From an uncultured Prevotellaceae bacterium (GTDB lineage Bacteria; Bacteroidota; Bacteroidia; Bacteroidales; Bacteroidaceae): a stretch of DNA of 64,000 nucleotides. The stretch lies in the NCBI GenBank assembly GCA_949299545.1, contig CASGAM010000026.1:105682-169681 (forward strand), in the 5' to 3' direction. Positions 44,377 to 54,545 of this stretch are shown piece by piece; within the stretch, counting starts at the first letter, position 1; every line of letters begins with the position of its first letter. Both the position numbers and the translations under genes were made by a program. Under the pieces are notes generated by a model. It saw nothing but the letters and a program-made list of their open reading frames with translations, ran no database searches and was not told the origin of the DNA.

Positions 44377-45591
44377 TTATTTATTGAAATGTAAGTTATG
44401 TCCCATCCGTTCTTTTTTAGTTCTCATGTATTTTTCATCGTATGGGGTTATTGGGACTTCTATAGGGACATTTTCGACAATCTCTAAACCATAGGCTTCC
44501 AGTCCTACGCGTTTGACAGGATTATTGGTCATCAAGCGCATTTTATGTACGCCCAATTCGTGAAGGATTTGCGCTCCTACGCCATATTCTCTTTCGTCGG
44601 GCAGGAATCCCAAATGTACATTCGCATCTACAGTGTCAAGTCCTTCTTCTTGTAGCTTGTATGCTTTCATCTTGTTGAACAGACCGATTCCTCGCCCTTC
44701 CTGATTCATATACAGCAATACACCTTTTCCGGCTTCTTCAATCATGCGCATGGCTTTGTGAAGTTGGGCGCCGCAGTCGCACCGTTGGCTACCGAATATG
44801 TCGCCAGTGACGCATGATGAGTGTACTCGCACTAATATAGGTTCATCTGGTTCCCATGTGCCTTTGATGAGTGCCACATGTTCCAAACCGTTGCTGGTTT
44901 GGCGGAACGTGATGTCGCGGAAATGTCCGTAAGCGGTAGGCATATCCACTTCCGGCCCTTTTTCTACCATTGATTCACGTTTGAGTCTATAGGCTATCAG
45001 ATCACGGATGGTTATCATCTTTATTTGATGCTTGCGTGCAATAACTTCTAATTGAGGCATGCGTGCCATTGTTCCGTCGGGATTGAGTATCTCAATCAAT
45101 GCTGCTGCTGGTTGCAGGCCAGAGAGGCGTGCAAGGTCTACGGCAGCTTCTGTATGTCCAGCTCTGCGCAGCACGCCTTTGTCTTGTGCGTACAGAGGAT
45201 TGATATGTCCTGGTCGTCCGAATGTTTCTGGCCGGGATGATGGATCTGCCAGCGCGCGAATGGTCGCTGCGCGGTCGTGAGCGGAGACACCGGTGGTACA
45301 TCCCTCCAATTTGTCAACCGTGACTGTAAAGGGAGTGCCCAACATAGATGTATTGTTGCTTACTTGGTGGGGCAAGTCAAGTTCCTCACTCCGTGATATG
45401 GTGATTGGAGCGCACAGTACTCCTCTACCTTCGCTCAGCATGAAATTAACTTTTTCGGGGGTTATCATTTCGGCGGCAGTGATGAAGTCTCCTTCGTTTT
45501 CACGGTCTTCATCGTCTACAACGATGACGAACTTACCCTCCTTGAAGTCGGCCAATGCTTCCTCTATTGTATTGAGTTTGAATGTTTCCAT
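44377..45591 (-). CDS. ribBA: bifunctional DHBP synthase/GTP cyclohydrolase II
   Basis: A 404-aa bifunctional enzyme of riboflavin synthesis. The N-terminal half is 3,4-dihydroxy-2-butanone-4-phosphate synthase ([62 protein letters not shown]). The C-terminal half is GTP cyclohydrolase II with its zinc cysteines in [20 protein letters not shown] and the [13 protein letters not shown] motif. It starts 4 bp after the stop of the LptF/LptG-family gene, so it shares that transcript; no FMN riboswitch fits in the gap. Confidence 0.96.
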   Translation of the reverse strand: METFKLNTIEEALADFKEGKFVIVVDDEDRENEGDFITAAEMITPEKVNFMLSEGRGVLCAPITISRSEELDLPHQVSNNTSMLGTPFTVTVDKLEGCTTGVSAHDRAATIRALADPSSRPETFGRPGHINPLYAQDKGVLRRAGHTEAAVDLARLSGLQPAAALIEILNPDGTMARMPQLEVIARKHQIKMITIRDLIAYRLKRESMVEKGPEVDMPTAYGHFRDITFRQTSNGLEHVALIKGTWEPDEPILVRVHSSCVTGDIFGSQRCDCGAQLHKAMRMIEEAGKGVLLYMNQEGRGIGLFNKMKAYKLQEEGLDTVDANVHLGFLPDEREYGVGAQILHELGVHKMRLMTNNPVKRVGLEAYGLEIVENVPIEVPITPYDEKYMRTKKERMGHNLHFNK

Positions 45592-45595
45592 ATAG

Positions 45596-47512
45596 TTAGT
45601 TGTTTTCTGTTATCGTTTTGATGCGCTCTTTTATAAATGTGAAATTTTTCAGTATTTGCTGGATATCGTTGTATAGCCTCAGTCGATAACGCCATATCCT
45701 AAATAGGAAAAATAGACCGGCAGGTAAGAAAATACCGATGGCGAGGTTCCATCTGTAGGAATGGAATGGGCGGGTATGAGCATGGGCGGAAATCACCGGT
45801 AGGTTGTTTAGAGCGCCCAATAATGCGTGGTCACGGCTGTTAGCCAGCATCTTGATGAGTCCTTCATATTCTTCGTTCAGTTTTTCTACTGTGTCATCCG
45901 TTTTGTTACGAAAGAATAAGAGTAAGTAATTGGGAGGGGAAAGCAATCGTACGCGTTGGGCATAGCTTTTCCATGCTTCTCCCAATGTCGCAAGCTGTTG
46001 GATAGCCAGTACATAGTCAGGTTCGTTGATAATGACTTCTTTCCTTACAATATTTCGTGACACCCTAAGTCCTAACACCTTACGTATGGCACTCATGTAT
46101 GCTTCTGTATTGAAAAGAACAGAGTCTTTGTTGGCTTTGTAAGTGAGGAAAATGCCAATTGGACAAAGTACCATGGAGCTGAGCCACACTCCAAGCCAAG
46201 GTATCCATTCGCCGGATTTTGCCAATTTTTCGCCGGATACATTAATAATATAATAGAATATGAATATGATGACCGAGATGACAACAGGTATGCCTAAGCC
46301 TCCTCGTCGGATGATGGCCCCCAATGGCGCGCCGATGAAAAAGAAAAAGATGCAGGCTAACGAAAGTGTGAATTTTTTGTGCCATTCTACAGTATGTACA
46401 CGCGTGCTTTTTTCGGTTTCTTCAGAAATGACCCTTCTGAATTCGTAATCGTTCGAGGCGTTGCGAGCTTTAAAAGTTGCCGACCGGATAGCTGCTTTTT
46501 TTTGGTCGTCCGTTAGGTTGAAAAAAACAGAGTCGAGATTGGTTTGCATTGTGGTAGCTTTTGTGGCAAGTCGCGCGGAATCTTCACTTGATGTATATGT
46601 CAGGTCTGCTTTGTATGTCGTGCGCCGCGTTGTCGCGAAAAGGGTTCGGCCTATGCTGTCACTTCTATGGGCGAGAGAGTCCAGACCAATTTCTATGTCT
46701 TTCATGCTTTTTGTCTGAGCGTTGCCACTAAGAAGCGATGCGTCCATCATGTTAAAATTCGCGTCGAACGGTATTAAGTCGACTTCTTTTACGAAGGTTT
46801 CTCTCATGTAAGGAACGTTGGTGCGTTTCATCATGCCGCCTTGTGACTGCATATTGCGGAAACGTTCTCCGGAGTGTAGTGTTAGTACCAAATGTTTTTT
46901 ATCTGCTGATGTTTGGATGCGGGCTGAATCAGCTAATACGATTTGAGCATCCTCATAACCTTCCGTATTGCTATAAATCATAACCCCATAGAGCATACCT
47001 GTCTTCTTGTCCTTTTCTTCCACAAAGATATTGAAGCCGGGAATCTCACTGTAGAAGATACCTTCAGGTATTTCTAACTCGGGTGATTTCTGTTGCATGG
47101 AGAATGCTAAAGTATAGAATTTTTTTGTAGCATCGGGGCCGGTGACATTTTGGAAATAGAATGAGCCGATGCAAATGGCAACGGAGAAAAGGAATACCGG
47201 TTGCAGGATGCGTGTCAGCGGAATGCCGGCTGCTTTCATGGCAAGCAATTCAAAACGTTCGCCAAGATTCCCAAATGTGATGAGTGAAGCTAAAAGGATA
47301 GCGAGGGGTAGTGCTGTAGGTACCAAAGTGAGGCTTGAATAATAGAAGAAGCGGGCAAGAATATCAAGTGTTAAACCTTTGCCGATCAAATCATCTATCC
47401 ATCGCCACATGAACTGCATGATAAATACGAAAAGGCAGATGAAGAATGTGCCGAGGAAAAGTAAAAAATAGGCTTTGAAGACAAATATATCTATTTTCTT
47501 GAATACTTTCAT
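45596..47512 (-). CDS. LptF/LptG (YjgP/YjgQ) family permease
   Basis: A 638-aa protein of the LptF/LptG family, the permease that extracts lipopolysaccharide from the inner membrane. The start is the ATG at 47510-47512 ([21 protein letters not shown]); the frame from 47548 adds 12 unrelated residues. Three helices lie near the N-terminus ([59 protein letters not shown]), then a periplasmic jellyroll, and three helices near residues 390-470. After those, about 130 extra residues end in another membrane segment ([20 protein letters not shown]). One long protein, rather than the LptF and LptG pair, is usual in Bacteroidetes. Confidence 0.92.
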   Translation of the reverse strand: MKVFKKIDIFVFKAYFLLFLGTFFICLFVFIMQFMWRWIDDLIGKGLTLDILARFFYYSSLTLVPTALPLAILLASLITFGNLGERFELLAMKAAGIPLTRILQPVFLFSVAICIGSFYFQNVTGPDATKKFYTLAFSMQQKSPELEIPEGIFYSEIPGFNIFVEEKDKKTGMLYGVMIYSNTEGYEDAQIVLADSARIQTSADKKHLVLTLHSGERFRNMQSQGGMMKRTNVPYMRETFVKEVDLIPFDANFNMMDASLLSGNAQTKSMKDIEIGLDSLAHRSDSIGRTLFATTRRTTYKADLTYTSSEDSARLATKATTMQTNLDSVFFNLTDDQKKAAIRSATFKARNASNDYEFRRVISEETEKSTRVHTVEWHKKFTLSLACIFFFFIGAPLGAIIRRGGLGIPVVISVIIFIFYYIINVSGEKLAKSGEWIPWLGVWLSSMVLCPIGIFLTYKANKDSVLFNTEAYMSAIRKVLGLRVSRNIVRKEVIINEPDYVLAIQQLATLGEAWKSYAQRVRLLSPPNYLLLFFRNKTDDTVEKLNEEYEGLIKMLANSRDHALLGALNNLPVISAHAHTRPFHSYRWNLAIGIFLPAGLFFLFRIWRYRLRLYNDIQQILKNFTFIKERIKTITENN

Positions 47513-47737
47513 TCTGTTGTCCGTTCGTTCAAATGGCAAAGGTAGCATAAAATTGCTTAGTGACAGAATTTTTTTTATATGTTTTTATGAAATATAAGAT
47601 TTCCGGATTTATATTTTTCTGACATATGACTTTAAAGTGATTTTTGAATATACAGGTGGATATGGTAATATTAATTTGATGAAGGGATTTTTTTGAAGTA
47701 AAAATTGAAACCTTCTTTAAAAATATTCCTCAAAAAG

Positions 47738-47769
47738 TTTGGATGATATTGATATTATCTATACCTTTG
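47738..47769 (+). promoter_or_regulatory. Bacteroidetes-type promoter of tRNA-Met
   Basis: TTTG (47738-47741), 20 nt and TACCTTTG (47762-47769), ending 19 bp before the tRNA. Confidence 0.7.
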
Positions 47770-47788
47770 CAACCGCAAACAAGAACAT

Positions 47789-47862
47789 GGCGGGATAGCT
47801 CAGCTGGTTAGAGCGCATGATTCATAATCATGAGGTCCCCGGTTCAATCCCGGGTCCCGCTA
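47789..47862 (+). tRNA. tRNA-Met (anticodon CAT)
   Basis: A 74-nt tRNA: acceptor GGCGGGA with TCCCGCT (one G-U pair), discriminator A, D arm TAGCTCAGCTGGTTAGAGCG, anticodon stem CATGA/TCATG with loop TTCATAA, and T arm CCCGGTTCAATCCCGGG. The anticodon stem lacks the three G-C pairs of an initiator, so it is an elongator Met tRNA; a lysidine-type Ile tRNA cannot be ruled out by sequence alone. Confidence 0.95.
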
Positions 47863-47877
47863 CTTTATTAAGATTAG

Positions 47878-47904
47878 GAGGCTGGTATTACAGCCTCTTT
47901 TTTT
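47878..47904 (+). terminator. intrinsic terminator of tRNA-Met
   Basis: GAGGCTG (47878-47884), a 6-nt loop and CAGCCTC (47891-47897), followed by TTTTTTT. Confidence 0.88.
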
Positions 47905-48111
47905 ATTGTATTGCGGCGTTTCTCGCCAACCGGGAATATCCGCTGAACTTTCTTGTCGGGCTGATTTTTTGTCGATGGTTTTTGGGAACCTTCAGTAGCT
48001 TTTCCCTTACATTTTCTCGCTATTACACAATGACTAATTACTACTGGCTGTTTTTCTGTCTCTTTAGCATGTTTTTTCTTTTTTAATAAGGAGTATGTGG
48101 CATAAAATGTT

Positions 48112-48119
48112 TATCTTTG
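48112..48119 (+). promoter_or_regulatory. -7 box of purH-mreB-rod operon
   Basis: TATCTTTG matches TAnnTTTG, 29 bp before the ATG at 48149. The -33 region is unclear. Confidence 0.5.
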
Positions 48120-48148
48120 CAGCCTGATTAATTAAAAAAGATAAAAAT

Positions 48149-48745
48149 ATGGTAGAATCAAAGAGAATCAAGACAGCGTTAATCTCTGTATTTCATAAAG
48201 ACGGGTTGGAACAGTTGTTGGCTTCTTTGCACAAAGATGGTGTGAAGTTCCTGTCTACAGGCGGCACGCAGGCTTTCATTGAGAGTTTGGGGTATCCATG
48301 TCAGGCCGTTGAAGAATTGACCTCTTATCCTTCAATCCTTGGTGGACGTGTAAAAACTTTGCATCCGAAAATCTTTGGTGGTATTCTTGGACGCCGAGCT
48401 TTGGAAGGTGACCGCGAGCAAATGGCCAAGTATGAGATACCTGAAATCGATCTTGTGGTTGTAGATTTATATCCTTTTGAGCAGACTGTGGCAAGTGGGG
48501 CTTCAGAGGCTGACATTATTGAGAAAATTGATATAGGCGGCATTTCTTTGATTCGTGCGGCTGCGAAGAATTTCAATGATGTTGTAATCGTGCCAAGTAA
48601 AGCTGAATATGCGGCCTTACAGAATATTTTGGATAAAAACGGTGCTCAGACAACGCTGGATGATCGTAAGTGGTTCGCGACACGGGCTTTTGGTGTCAGC
48701 AGTCATTACGATACAGCCATCCACGCTTATTTTGTGGGGAAATAA
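48149..48745 (+). CDS. purH: IMP cyclohydrolase-only PurH
   Basis: A 198-aa protein equal to the N-terminal MGS/IMP cyclohydrolase domain of PurH, which closes the purine ring in the last step of IMP synthesis. Motifs: ALISVFHKDGLEQLL, FLSTGGTQAFIESLG, LTSYPSILGGRVKTLHPKIFGG, VVVDLYPFEQTVA, IDIGGISLIRAAAKN, and AFGVSSHYDTAIHAYF at the end. Normal PurH continues for about 300 residues with AICAR transformylase; here the frame stops cleanly and mreB follows 39 bp later. No remnant of the second domain is visible, so the transformylase is presumably encoded elsewhere. Confidence 0.92.
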   Translation: MVESKRIKTALISVFHKDGLEQLLASLHKDGVKFLSTGGTQAFIESLGYPCQAVEELTSYPSILGGRVKTLHPKIFGGILGRRALEGDREQMAKYEIPEIDLVVVDLYPFEQTVASGASEADIIEKIDIGGISLIRAAAKNFNDVVIVPSKAEYAALQNILDKNGAQTTLDDRKWFATRAFGVSSHYDTAIHAYFVGK

Positions 48746-48784
48746 TTAAGCGGTACTTTTTAACGGGTAGAAAAAACTAAAATA

Positions 48785-49804
48785 ATGGGATTCTTCTCTT
48801 TTACTCAGGAAATAGCGATGGATTTGGGGACTGCCAATACCATCATTACGAGCGATGGGAAAATAGTCGTTGACGAACCTTCGGTGGTGGCACTGGATCG
48901 CCGTACGGATAAAATGATAGCCGTAGGTGAGAGGGCAAAATTGATGTATGAAAAGACTCATGATAACATCCGCACGGTGCGTCCGTTGCGCGAAGGCGTG
49001 ATAGCGGATTTCTATGCATGCGAACAGATGATGCGTGGACTGATCAAGATGGTTCATCGCGGCAGCCGTTTGTTCACACCGTCGCTGAGAATGGTTATCG
49101 GCGTGCCTTCTGGATCTACCGAGGTAGAGTTACGCGCAGTACGTGATTCGGCAGAACATGCCGGAGGTCGTGAGGTTTATCTTATTTATGAACCAATGGC
49201 GGCTGCTATTGGCATAGGTGTTGACGTTGAAGCGCCACAAGGCAACATGATTGTGGATATAGGTGGTGGTTCTACCGAGATAGCAGTCATCTCGCTTGGT
49301 GGCATTGTGTCAAACAATTCCATTCGTATCGCAGGTGATGATTTGACGGCAGATATACAGGAATATATGAGCCGGCAGCATAATGTAAAAGTAAGTGAGC
49401 GTATGGCCGAGCGTATCAAAATACATGTAGGTGCTGCATTGACAGAATTGGGTGAGGATGCGCCGGAAGATTATATTGTACATGGTCCCAACCGTATTAC
49501 GGCTTTACCGATGGAAGTGCCGGTTTGTTATCAAGAAGTTGCACATTGCATGGAGAAATCCATTGCACGTATTGAAACGGCTGTTTTAAGCGCATTGGAG
49601 AATACACCTCCCGAATTATATGCTGATATTGTGCATAATGGCATTTATCTGACAGGTGGAGGGGCATTGTTGAGAGGGCTTGACAAGCGCCTGACTGATA
49701 AAATCAATATTCCGTTCCATATTGCAGACGACCCATTACACAGTGTAGCAAAGGGAACAGGCATCGCGCTTAAAAATGTGAATAATTTCTCGTTCTTGAT
49801 GTAA
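48785..49804 (+). CDS. mreB: rod shape-determining protein MreB
   Basis: A 339-aa bacterial actin that directs sidewall peptidoglycan synthesis. Motifs: FTQEIAMDLGTANTIITSDGK (phosphate 1), EPMAAAIGIGVDVEAPQGNM then IVDIGGGSTEIAVISLGGIV (phosphate 2), and GIYLTGGGALLRGLDKRL (adenosine). Length is normal. First gene of mreB-mreC-mreD-mrdA-rodA. Confidence 0.98.
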   Translation: MGFFSFTQEIAMDLGTANTIITSDGKIVVDEPSVVALDRRTDKMIAVGERAKLMYEKTHDNIRTVRPLREGVIADFYACEQMMRGLIKMVHRGSRLFTPSLRMVIGVPSGSTEVELRAVRDSAEHAGGREVYLIYEPMAAAIGIGVDVEAPQGNMIVDIGGGSTEIAVISLGGIVSNNSIRIAGDDLTADIQEYMSRQHNVKVSERMAERIKIHVGAALTELGEDAPEDYIVHGPNRITALPMEVPVCYQEVAHCMEKSIARIETAVLSALENTPPELYADIVHNGIYLTGGGALLRGLDKRLTDKINIPFHIADDPLHSVAKGTGIALKNVNNFSFLM

Positions 49805-49842
49805 GCATAAATAACAGAAAACGATATAAAGAGGGCATATCC

Positions 49843-50673
49843 GTGCATAATCTTTGGAATTTCTTGAATAGGTTCAGCCACTGGCTTCTCTTTGCGATGC
49901 TTTTTGGCGGAAGCCTATTCTTGTTATATAGGTTCAACGTCTATCATAAAAGCGTTATTTTTACGGCCGTATCGTCGGTGTCGGGAAAGGTCCTCGAGGG
50001 AGTTTCCTATGTCCGATCCTATCTCGCGTTGGAAGAGAAAAACAGGGAGTTGGCACGATATAATATTGTTCTTCAACAAAGGATAGAGCAGTTGCGCAGT
50101 AAATTGAGGGCGGATGTTTCAGATTCGCTCTTCAAAGAACGATATGTGGATTTTAATATCATACCAGCGCGGATTGTTAATGCGACAGTGGGCGCCCGTA
50201 ACAATTACCTGACCATCAATAAGGGATATGCAGACGGCATAAAGCCGGAAATGGGAGTCGTTTGTGGAACGGGTATCGTAGGTGTGGTTTACCAAACGTC
50301 GGCTAATTATGCCATTGTAATGTCTCTTCTCAATCGTAAAACTGCTGTTAGTTGCCGGCTTCGCGATACAGATTATTTTGGTTATTTGCATTGGAGTGGG
50401 GAGCATCCGTTATATGCCCGCCTTGAAGACATACCGAGACATGCAAAGCTGAGAGTTGGAATGCCTGTGGAGACGAGTGGCTTTTCGGCAGTTTTTCCGC
50501 CGGGTATCTTTGTGGGGAGGGTTAGCCGTATCAATAATTCGGAAGATGGGCTTTCTTATACGTTGGAAGTTAATCTGAGTACGGATTTTGCAAAATTGGA
50601 TGATGTCTATGTAATAGACTGTCCGGCACGAATGGAGATTGACAGTTTGGAGAAAGCAATAGTCGGGGAATAA
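49843..50673 (+). CDS. mreC: rod shape-determining protein MreC
   Basis: A 276-aa bitopic membrane protein that links MreB to PBP2. The start is GTG at 49843 (HNLWNFLNRFSHWLL). A membrane helix (WLLFAMLFGGSLFLLYRF) is followed by a coiled coil (YLALEEKNRELARYNIVLQQ, RIEQLRSKL) and the two beta-barrel domains, with ARIVNATVGARNNYLTINKG, GIKPEMGVVCGTGIVGVVY and FPPGIFVGRVSRI. Spacing to mreD is 13 bp. Confidence 0.95.
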   Translation: MHNLWNFLNRFSHWLLFAMLFGGSLFLLYRFNVYHKSVIFTAVSSVSGKVLEGVSYVRSYLALEEKNRELARYNIVLQQRIEQLRSKLRADVSDSLFKERYVDFNIIPARIVNATVGARNNYLTINKGYADGIKPEMGVVCGTGIVGVVYQTSANYAIVMSLLNRKTAVSCRLRDTDYFGYLHWSGEHPLYARLEDIPRHAKLRVGMPVETSGFSAVFPPGIFVGRVSRINNSEDGLSYTLEVNLSTDFAKLDDVYVIDCPARMEIDSLEKAIVGE

Positions 50674-50686
50674 AACGAGAATTGTA

Positions 50687-51205
50687 ATGAGGATACAAGA
50701 CTTTTTTCGCCATTTGTTATGGGTGGTTGTGTTGGTTGCGTTGCAGGTGTTGTTCTTCAATCACCTGTGCTTTTGGGGAGGAGGCAAGCCGGTCGTTTAT
50801 GTTTATATCCTTTGCCTGTTGCCACAGAATATGTCACGTAACAGTTGGTTGTTGTGGGGCTTTGTTACGGGACTATGTGCTGATGCCTTTTCTGAACTGC
50901 CTGGCCTTGGCGCAGCTTCGATGACGTTTGCAGCTATGCTGGCCCCACGTCTGATGACGCTATTTGCTACGCGTGAGGCATTAGAGGAAAGACGTTGGGT
51001 GTTGCCACTGTCCGAATCTTCTGGCCTTCGTTATGCTTTTACGCTCGTGCTGATTCATCACGCCGTATATATTATTCTTGAGATGTTCTCATTTCATCAT
51101 CCTTTATACATGTTTTACGCATGGGGCAGCAGCAGTTTGTTGACTTTTGTTGTTATATGGGCTTTGTCACGTATAAATATTGTTACTGCGCAGCAACACA
51201 AATGA
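50687..51205 (+). CDS. mreD: rod shape-determining protein MreD
   Basis: A 172-aa inner-membrane protein with about five hydrophobic helices, including LLWVVVLVALQVLFFNHLCFW, LLWGFVTGLCADAFSELPGLG and FVVIWALSRINIV. MreD is poorly conserved in sequence, so the call rests on size, topology and its place between mreC and mrdA. Confidence 0.88.
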   Translation: MRIQDFFRHLLWVVVLVALQVLFFNHLCFWGGGKPVVYVYILCLLPQNMSRNSWLLWGFVTGLCADAFSELPGLGAASMTFAAMLAPRLMTLFATREALEERRWVLPLSESSGLRYAFTLVLIHHAVYIILEMFSFHHPLYMFYAWGSSSLLTFVVIWALSRINIVTAQQHK

Positions 51206-51211
51206 GAAAAT

Positions 51212-53059
51212 ATGCCGAATTACGAGCTTGAGAAACGGAAATTTGTGATTGGCGGGATTGCTGTCGCCATTGTTCTCGTGTATATTCTGCGGCTTTTTGC
51301 GTTACAGATTATGAGCGACGATTATAAGAAGAATGCAGATTCCAATGCCTTGCTCAAACAAATACAGTATCCTGCCCGTGGTACTATTTCTGACAGGAAT
51401 GGGAAACTGATGGTTTATAACCAGCCGGCATATGATGTAATGGTGGTCATGATGGAGCAGAAAGGAGTTGACACGCTGGATTTGTGTCAGAGTCTCGGCA
51501 TCACGAAAGAGTTTTACGAGAAACGTATGTCTGAAATAAAAGACCGTTCAAGGAATCGTGGTTATTCACCATATACCCAGCAGCTTTTCATGGGTCAACT
51601 GTCGAGTGAGGAGTTTTGTGCCTTTCAGGAGAAACTGTTTCGTTTTCCGGGTTTTTATGTACAACGGCGTTCCATACGTCAGTATAAGACTAGTCATGCG
51701 GCACATGTGTTAGGTGATGTGGGCGAGGTTTCGCCAGCTGATGTTGAGGCTGATGATTATTATAACGGTGGTGATTATATAGGAAAGTTGGGTATAGAAC
51801 GTGCTTATGAAAAACAGCTGCGCGGAGAGAAAGGTATCCAAGTGCTTTTGCGTGATGCACACGGCCGTATCAAAGGTCGCTACCAGAATGGGCTTCACGA
51901 CACACAGACCGTTCCCGGCAAGAATCTTACGTTGGGCATTGATGCCGACTTGCAGGCGTTGGGAGAACGGCTCATGGAAGGTAAAATCGGTAGTATTGTA
52001 GCGATAGAACCCTCAACTGGTGAGGTGTTGTGTATGGTATCATCACCTACATACGATCCGCGTATGATGATAGGCCGCCAAAGGGGGCATAATCATCTTG
52101 CGCTTAGTCGCGACCCAATGAAGCCTTTACTCAACCGCTCCATCATGGGACAGTATCCGCCGGGGTCAACCTTTAAGACTTCTCAGGCGTTGACATTTCT
52201 CCAAGAAGGTATTATTACGACGAAGACATTGTATCCTTGTTCCATGGGATTCCGCTATCGAGGTTTGCACGTGGGATGTCATGCTCATCCGGCGCCCATA
52301 GCTTTAATACCTGCCATCAGTACATCCTGCAATGCTTATTTCTGTTGGGGGCTTTATTATATGTTTTCAAACCGGGAAAAGTATCCTACCGTCCAAGATG
52401 CCATGACGCGTTGGAAGGATTATATGGTGTCTATGGGATTCGGCTATAAACTTGGGATTGACTTGCCGGGAGAGAAACGAGGAATGATTCCCAATGCCCC
52501 ATATTATGACAAGGCTTACAGAGGGTCGTGGAATGGCTTGACGGTTATCAGCATTGCCATAGGGCAAGGTGAGGTTAATCTTACGCCACTACAGATTGCC
52601 AATCTTTGTGCTACGATTGCCAACAGGGGATATTTCATTACTCCTCATGTCGTGAAAGAAATCGAAGGCGAGGCTTTGGATGCGCAGTACACACAAAGAC
52701 GTTACACGATGGTATCGCCCGAGAATTACGAATTGGTTGTGCAAGGCATGCGTAGCGCAGTCTTACATGGTACGTGTCGGGGAGCAAACCTGCCGGGACT
52801 TGATGTGTGTGGAAAAACGGGAACAGCGGAAAACAAAGGTCAAGACCATTCTGTGTTTATGGGTTTCGCGCCGATGAACAATCCGAAAATTGCAGTTTCG
52901 GTATATGTGGAGAATGGGAAATGGGGCGCAACGTTCGGTGTGCCTATCGGTGCCTTAATGATTGAACAATATCTTAACGGGAAACTTTCTGAGCAGAGTG
53001 AAAAGAAAGCAGAAGAGTTTCAAAACAGGCATATTGAATATGGAGAGCAGGAGAGATAG
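51212..53059 (+). CDS. mrdA: penicillin-binding protein 2 (class B transpeptidase)
   Basis: A 615-aa monofunctional transpeptidase that crosslinks sidewall peptidoglycan together with RodA. There is one N-terminal membrane anchor (FVIGGIAVAIVLVYILRLFALQ), a dimerisation domain with GTISDRNGKLMVYNQPAYD, and the transpeptidase domain: active-site Ser in PPGSTFKTSQALTFLQ (about residue 318), SxN in AISTSCNAYFCWG, and VCGKTGTAENKGQDHSVFMG with the KTG. Its last 20 bp overlap the rodA start. Confidence 0.97.
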   Translation: MPNYELEKRKFVIGGIAVAIVLVYILRLFALQIMSDDYKKNADSNALLKQIQYPARGTISDRNGKLMVYNQPAYDVMVVMMEQKGVDTLDLCQSLGITKEFYEKRMSEIKDRSRNRGYSPYTQQLFMGQLSSEEFCAFQEKLFRFPGFYVQRRSIRQYKTSHAAHVLGDVGEVSPADVEADDYYNGGDYIGKLGIERAYEKQLRGEKGIQVLLRDAHGRIKGRYQNGLHDTQTVPGKNLTLGIDADLQALGERLMEGKIGSIVAIEPSTGEVLCMVSSPTYDPRMMIGRQRGHNHLALSRDPMKPLLNRSIMGQYPPGSTFKTSQALTFLQEGIITTKTLYPCSMGFRYRGLHVGCHAHPAPIALIPAISTSCNAYFCWGLYYMFSNREKYPTVQDAMTRWKDYMVSMGFGYKLGIDLPGEKRGMIPNAPYYDKAYRGSWNGLTVISIAIGQGEVNLTPLQIANLCATIANRGYFITPHVVKEIEGEALDAQYTQRRYTMVSPENYELVVQGMRSAVLHGTCRGANLPGLDVCGKTGTAENKGQDHSVFMGFAPMNNPKIAVSVYVENGKWGATFGVPIGALMIEQYLNGKLSEQSEKKAEEFQNRHIEYGEQER

Positions 53060-54521
53060 CAGGAATGAAACCAGTGTTTGGCGTTCGGTCGATTGGCTGA
53101 CCATCAGCGTGTATATTTGTTTGTTGGCCTTCGGCTGGGTCAGCGTGTGCGGCGCCAGTTATGATTTCAGCCAGCAGGGAGACATTTTCTCTTTTGAAGC
53201 TCGCTCGGGCATGCAGATAATATGGATCGGCACGTCATTGTTGTTGGGATTTGTCATTATGATGTTAGACGACCGTATTTATGATACGTTGGCCTACCTT
53301 ATATACGCTTTTATGTTGGTTCTCCTGTTTATTACGCCATTCTTGGCCCGTGATATCAAAGGATCATATTCCTGGATAAAGATCGGTCCGTTCAGTTTCC
53401 AGGCGGCGGAGTTTGCCAAATGTGCCACGGCGCTGGCATTGGCCAAATTTATGTCAGCTTATGGCTATCAAATAACGCGTTGGAAACATTTTCTGCCGAC
53501 GTTGGCCATCATCATGGTGCCGATTATTTTGATTATCCTGCAAAAGGAAACCGGGTCGGCGCTGGTCTATTTGTCTTTTTTCTTAATGTTATACCGTGAA
53601 GGCATGCCCGGATCTATTCTTTTTGCCGGAGTTTCTGCTGTGGTTTATTTTGTGGTCGGAGTCCGTTTTGAAGATGTGATGGTTGGACATACGCCAACGA
53701 GCGTGGGTGAATTTACTGTTTTCCTGCTTATATTCTTTTTTTCGCTTGGTATGGTAAATGTTTATTGCAGCAATTCTTCTTTGGTCCGTCGTATATTGGG
53801 TTACGGCCTGGGAATTATTGCCGTTGCGGTTTTATTTTCCGTATTTGTCATACCTTTCGACATGTCATGGGTGGTACTGGCTGTTTGTGTGGCGATGGTA
53901 GCCTATTTGGTTTATCTGTTCTTGCGCGACCGATTGAAGAGTTATCTTTATATTGCGGGTTTTGCTTTAGGTTCGCTGATGTTTTTTTATTCTGTGGATT
54001 TTGTACTGAATCAGGTCTTGGACGACCATCAGCGGGTTCGTATTAATGTGCTTCTTGGACTGGAAGAAGACTTGGCCGGTGCCGGGTATAATGTAAATCA
54101 GGCAAAGATTGCAATTGGTTCTGGTGGCTTGATGGGGAAAGGGTTTCTGAATGGGACTCAAACCAAACTCAGGTATGTACCCGAACAGGATACAGACTTT
54201 ATCTTTTGTACGGTCGGTGAAGAAGAAGGTTTTTGGGGAGCAAGTGTCGTGTTGTTGTTGTTTTTGGTTCTGATCCTAAGATTGATTTATTTGTCTGAAC
54301 GTCAGCCTTACACGTTTGGGCGGGTTTACGGTTATTGTGTCATGAGTATCTTCCTCTTTCATTTGTTTATTAATGTAGGGATGGTATTGGGGTTGACGCC
54401 GGTCATCGGAATTCCTTTGCCTTTTTTCAGTTATGGCGGTTCGTCTTTGTGGGGATTTACCATCCTGTTGTTTATATTCCTGAGGATAGACGCTGGTCGG
54501 AATAGGATAAGGAGATTTTGA
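53040..54521 (+). CDS. rodA: RodA (SEDS peptidoglycan polymerase)
   Basis: A 493-aa SEDS glycosyltransferase. The start I choose is the ATG at 53040 (MESRRDSRNETSVWRSVDWL), inside the end of mrdA; a longer frame from 52962 reads through mrdA codons. About ten membrane helices are visible, with family segments GSYSWIKIGPFSFQAAEFAK, ILQKETGSALVYLSFFLMLYREG, AGYNVNQAKIAIGSGGLMGKG, PEQDTDFIFCTVGEEEGFWG and GIPLPFFSYGGSSLWGFTI. It is longer than E. coli RodA (370 aa), chiefly from a hydrophobic insert around residues 225-300, as seen in Bacteroidetes RodA. Confidence 0.95.
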   Translation: MESRRDSRNETSVWRSVDWLTISVYICLLAFGWVSVCGASYDFSQQGDIFSFEARSGMQIIWIGTSLLLGFVIMMLDDRIYDTLAYLIYAFMLVLLFITPFLARDIKGSYSWIKIGPFSFQAAEFAKCATALALAKFMSAYGYQITRWKHFLPTLAIIMVPIILIILQKETGSALVYLSFFLMLYREGMPGSILFAGVSAVVYFVVGVRFEDVMVGHTPTSVGEFTVFLLIFFFSLGMVNVYCSNSSLVRRILGYGLGIIAVAVLFSVFVIPFDMSWVVLAVCVAMVAYLVYLFLRDRLKSYLYIAGFALGSLMFFYSVDFVLNQVLDDHQRVRINVLLGLEEDLAGAGYNVNQAKIAIGSGGLMGKGFLNGTQTKLRYVPEQDTDFIFCTVGEEEGFWGASVVLLLFLVLILRLIYLSERQPYTFGRVYGYCVMSIFLFHLFINVGMVLGLTPVIGIPLPFFSYGGSSLWGFTILLFIFLRIDAGRNRIRRF

Positions 54522-54545
54522 CCATGGTTTTGGTTAGTTTCATGT

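Noticed and set aside
45592-45595. FMN riboswitch before ribBA
   Set aside because: Only 4 bp separate ribBA from the upstream gene, which leaves no room for an aptamer.
47817-48086. 89-aa open frame across the tRNA-Met 3' half and its terminator
   Set aside because: It begins inside the tRNA gene, crosses a clear terminator, and its translation has no family resemblance.
48149-48784. Truncation of purH by a frameshift
   Set aside because: No AICAR transformylase sequence is found after the stop in any frame; mreB follows directly.
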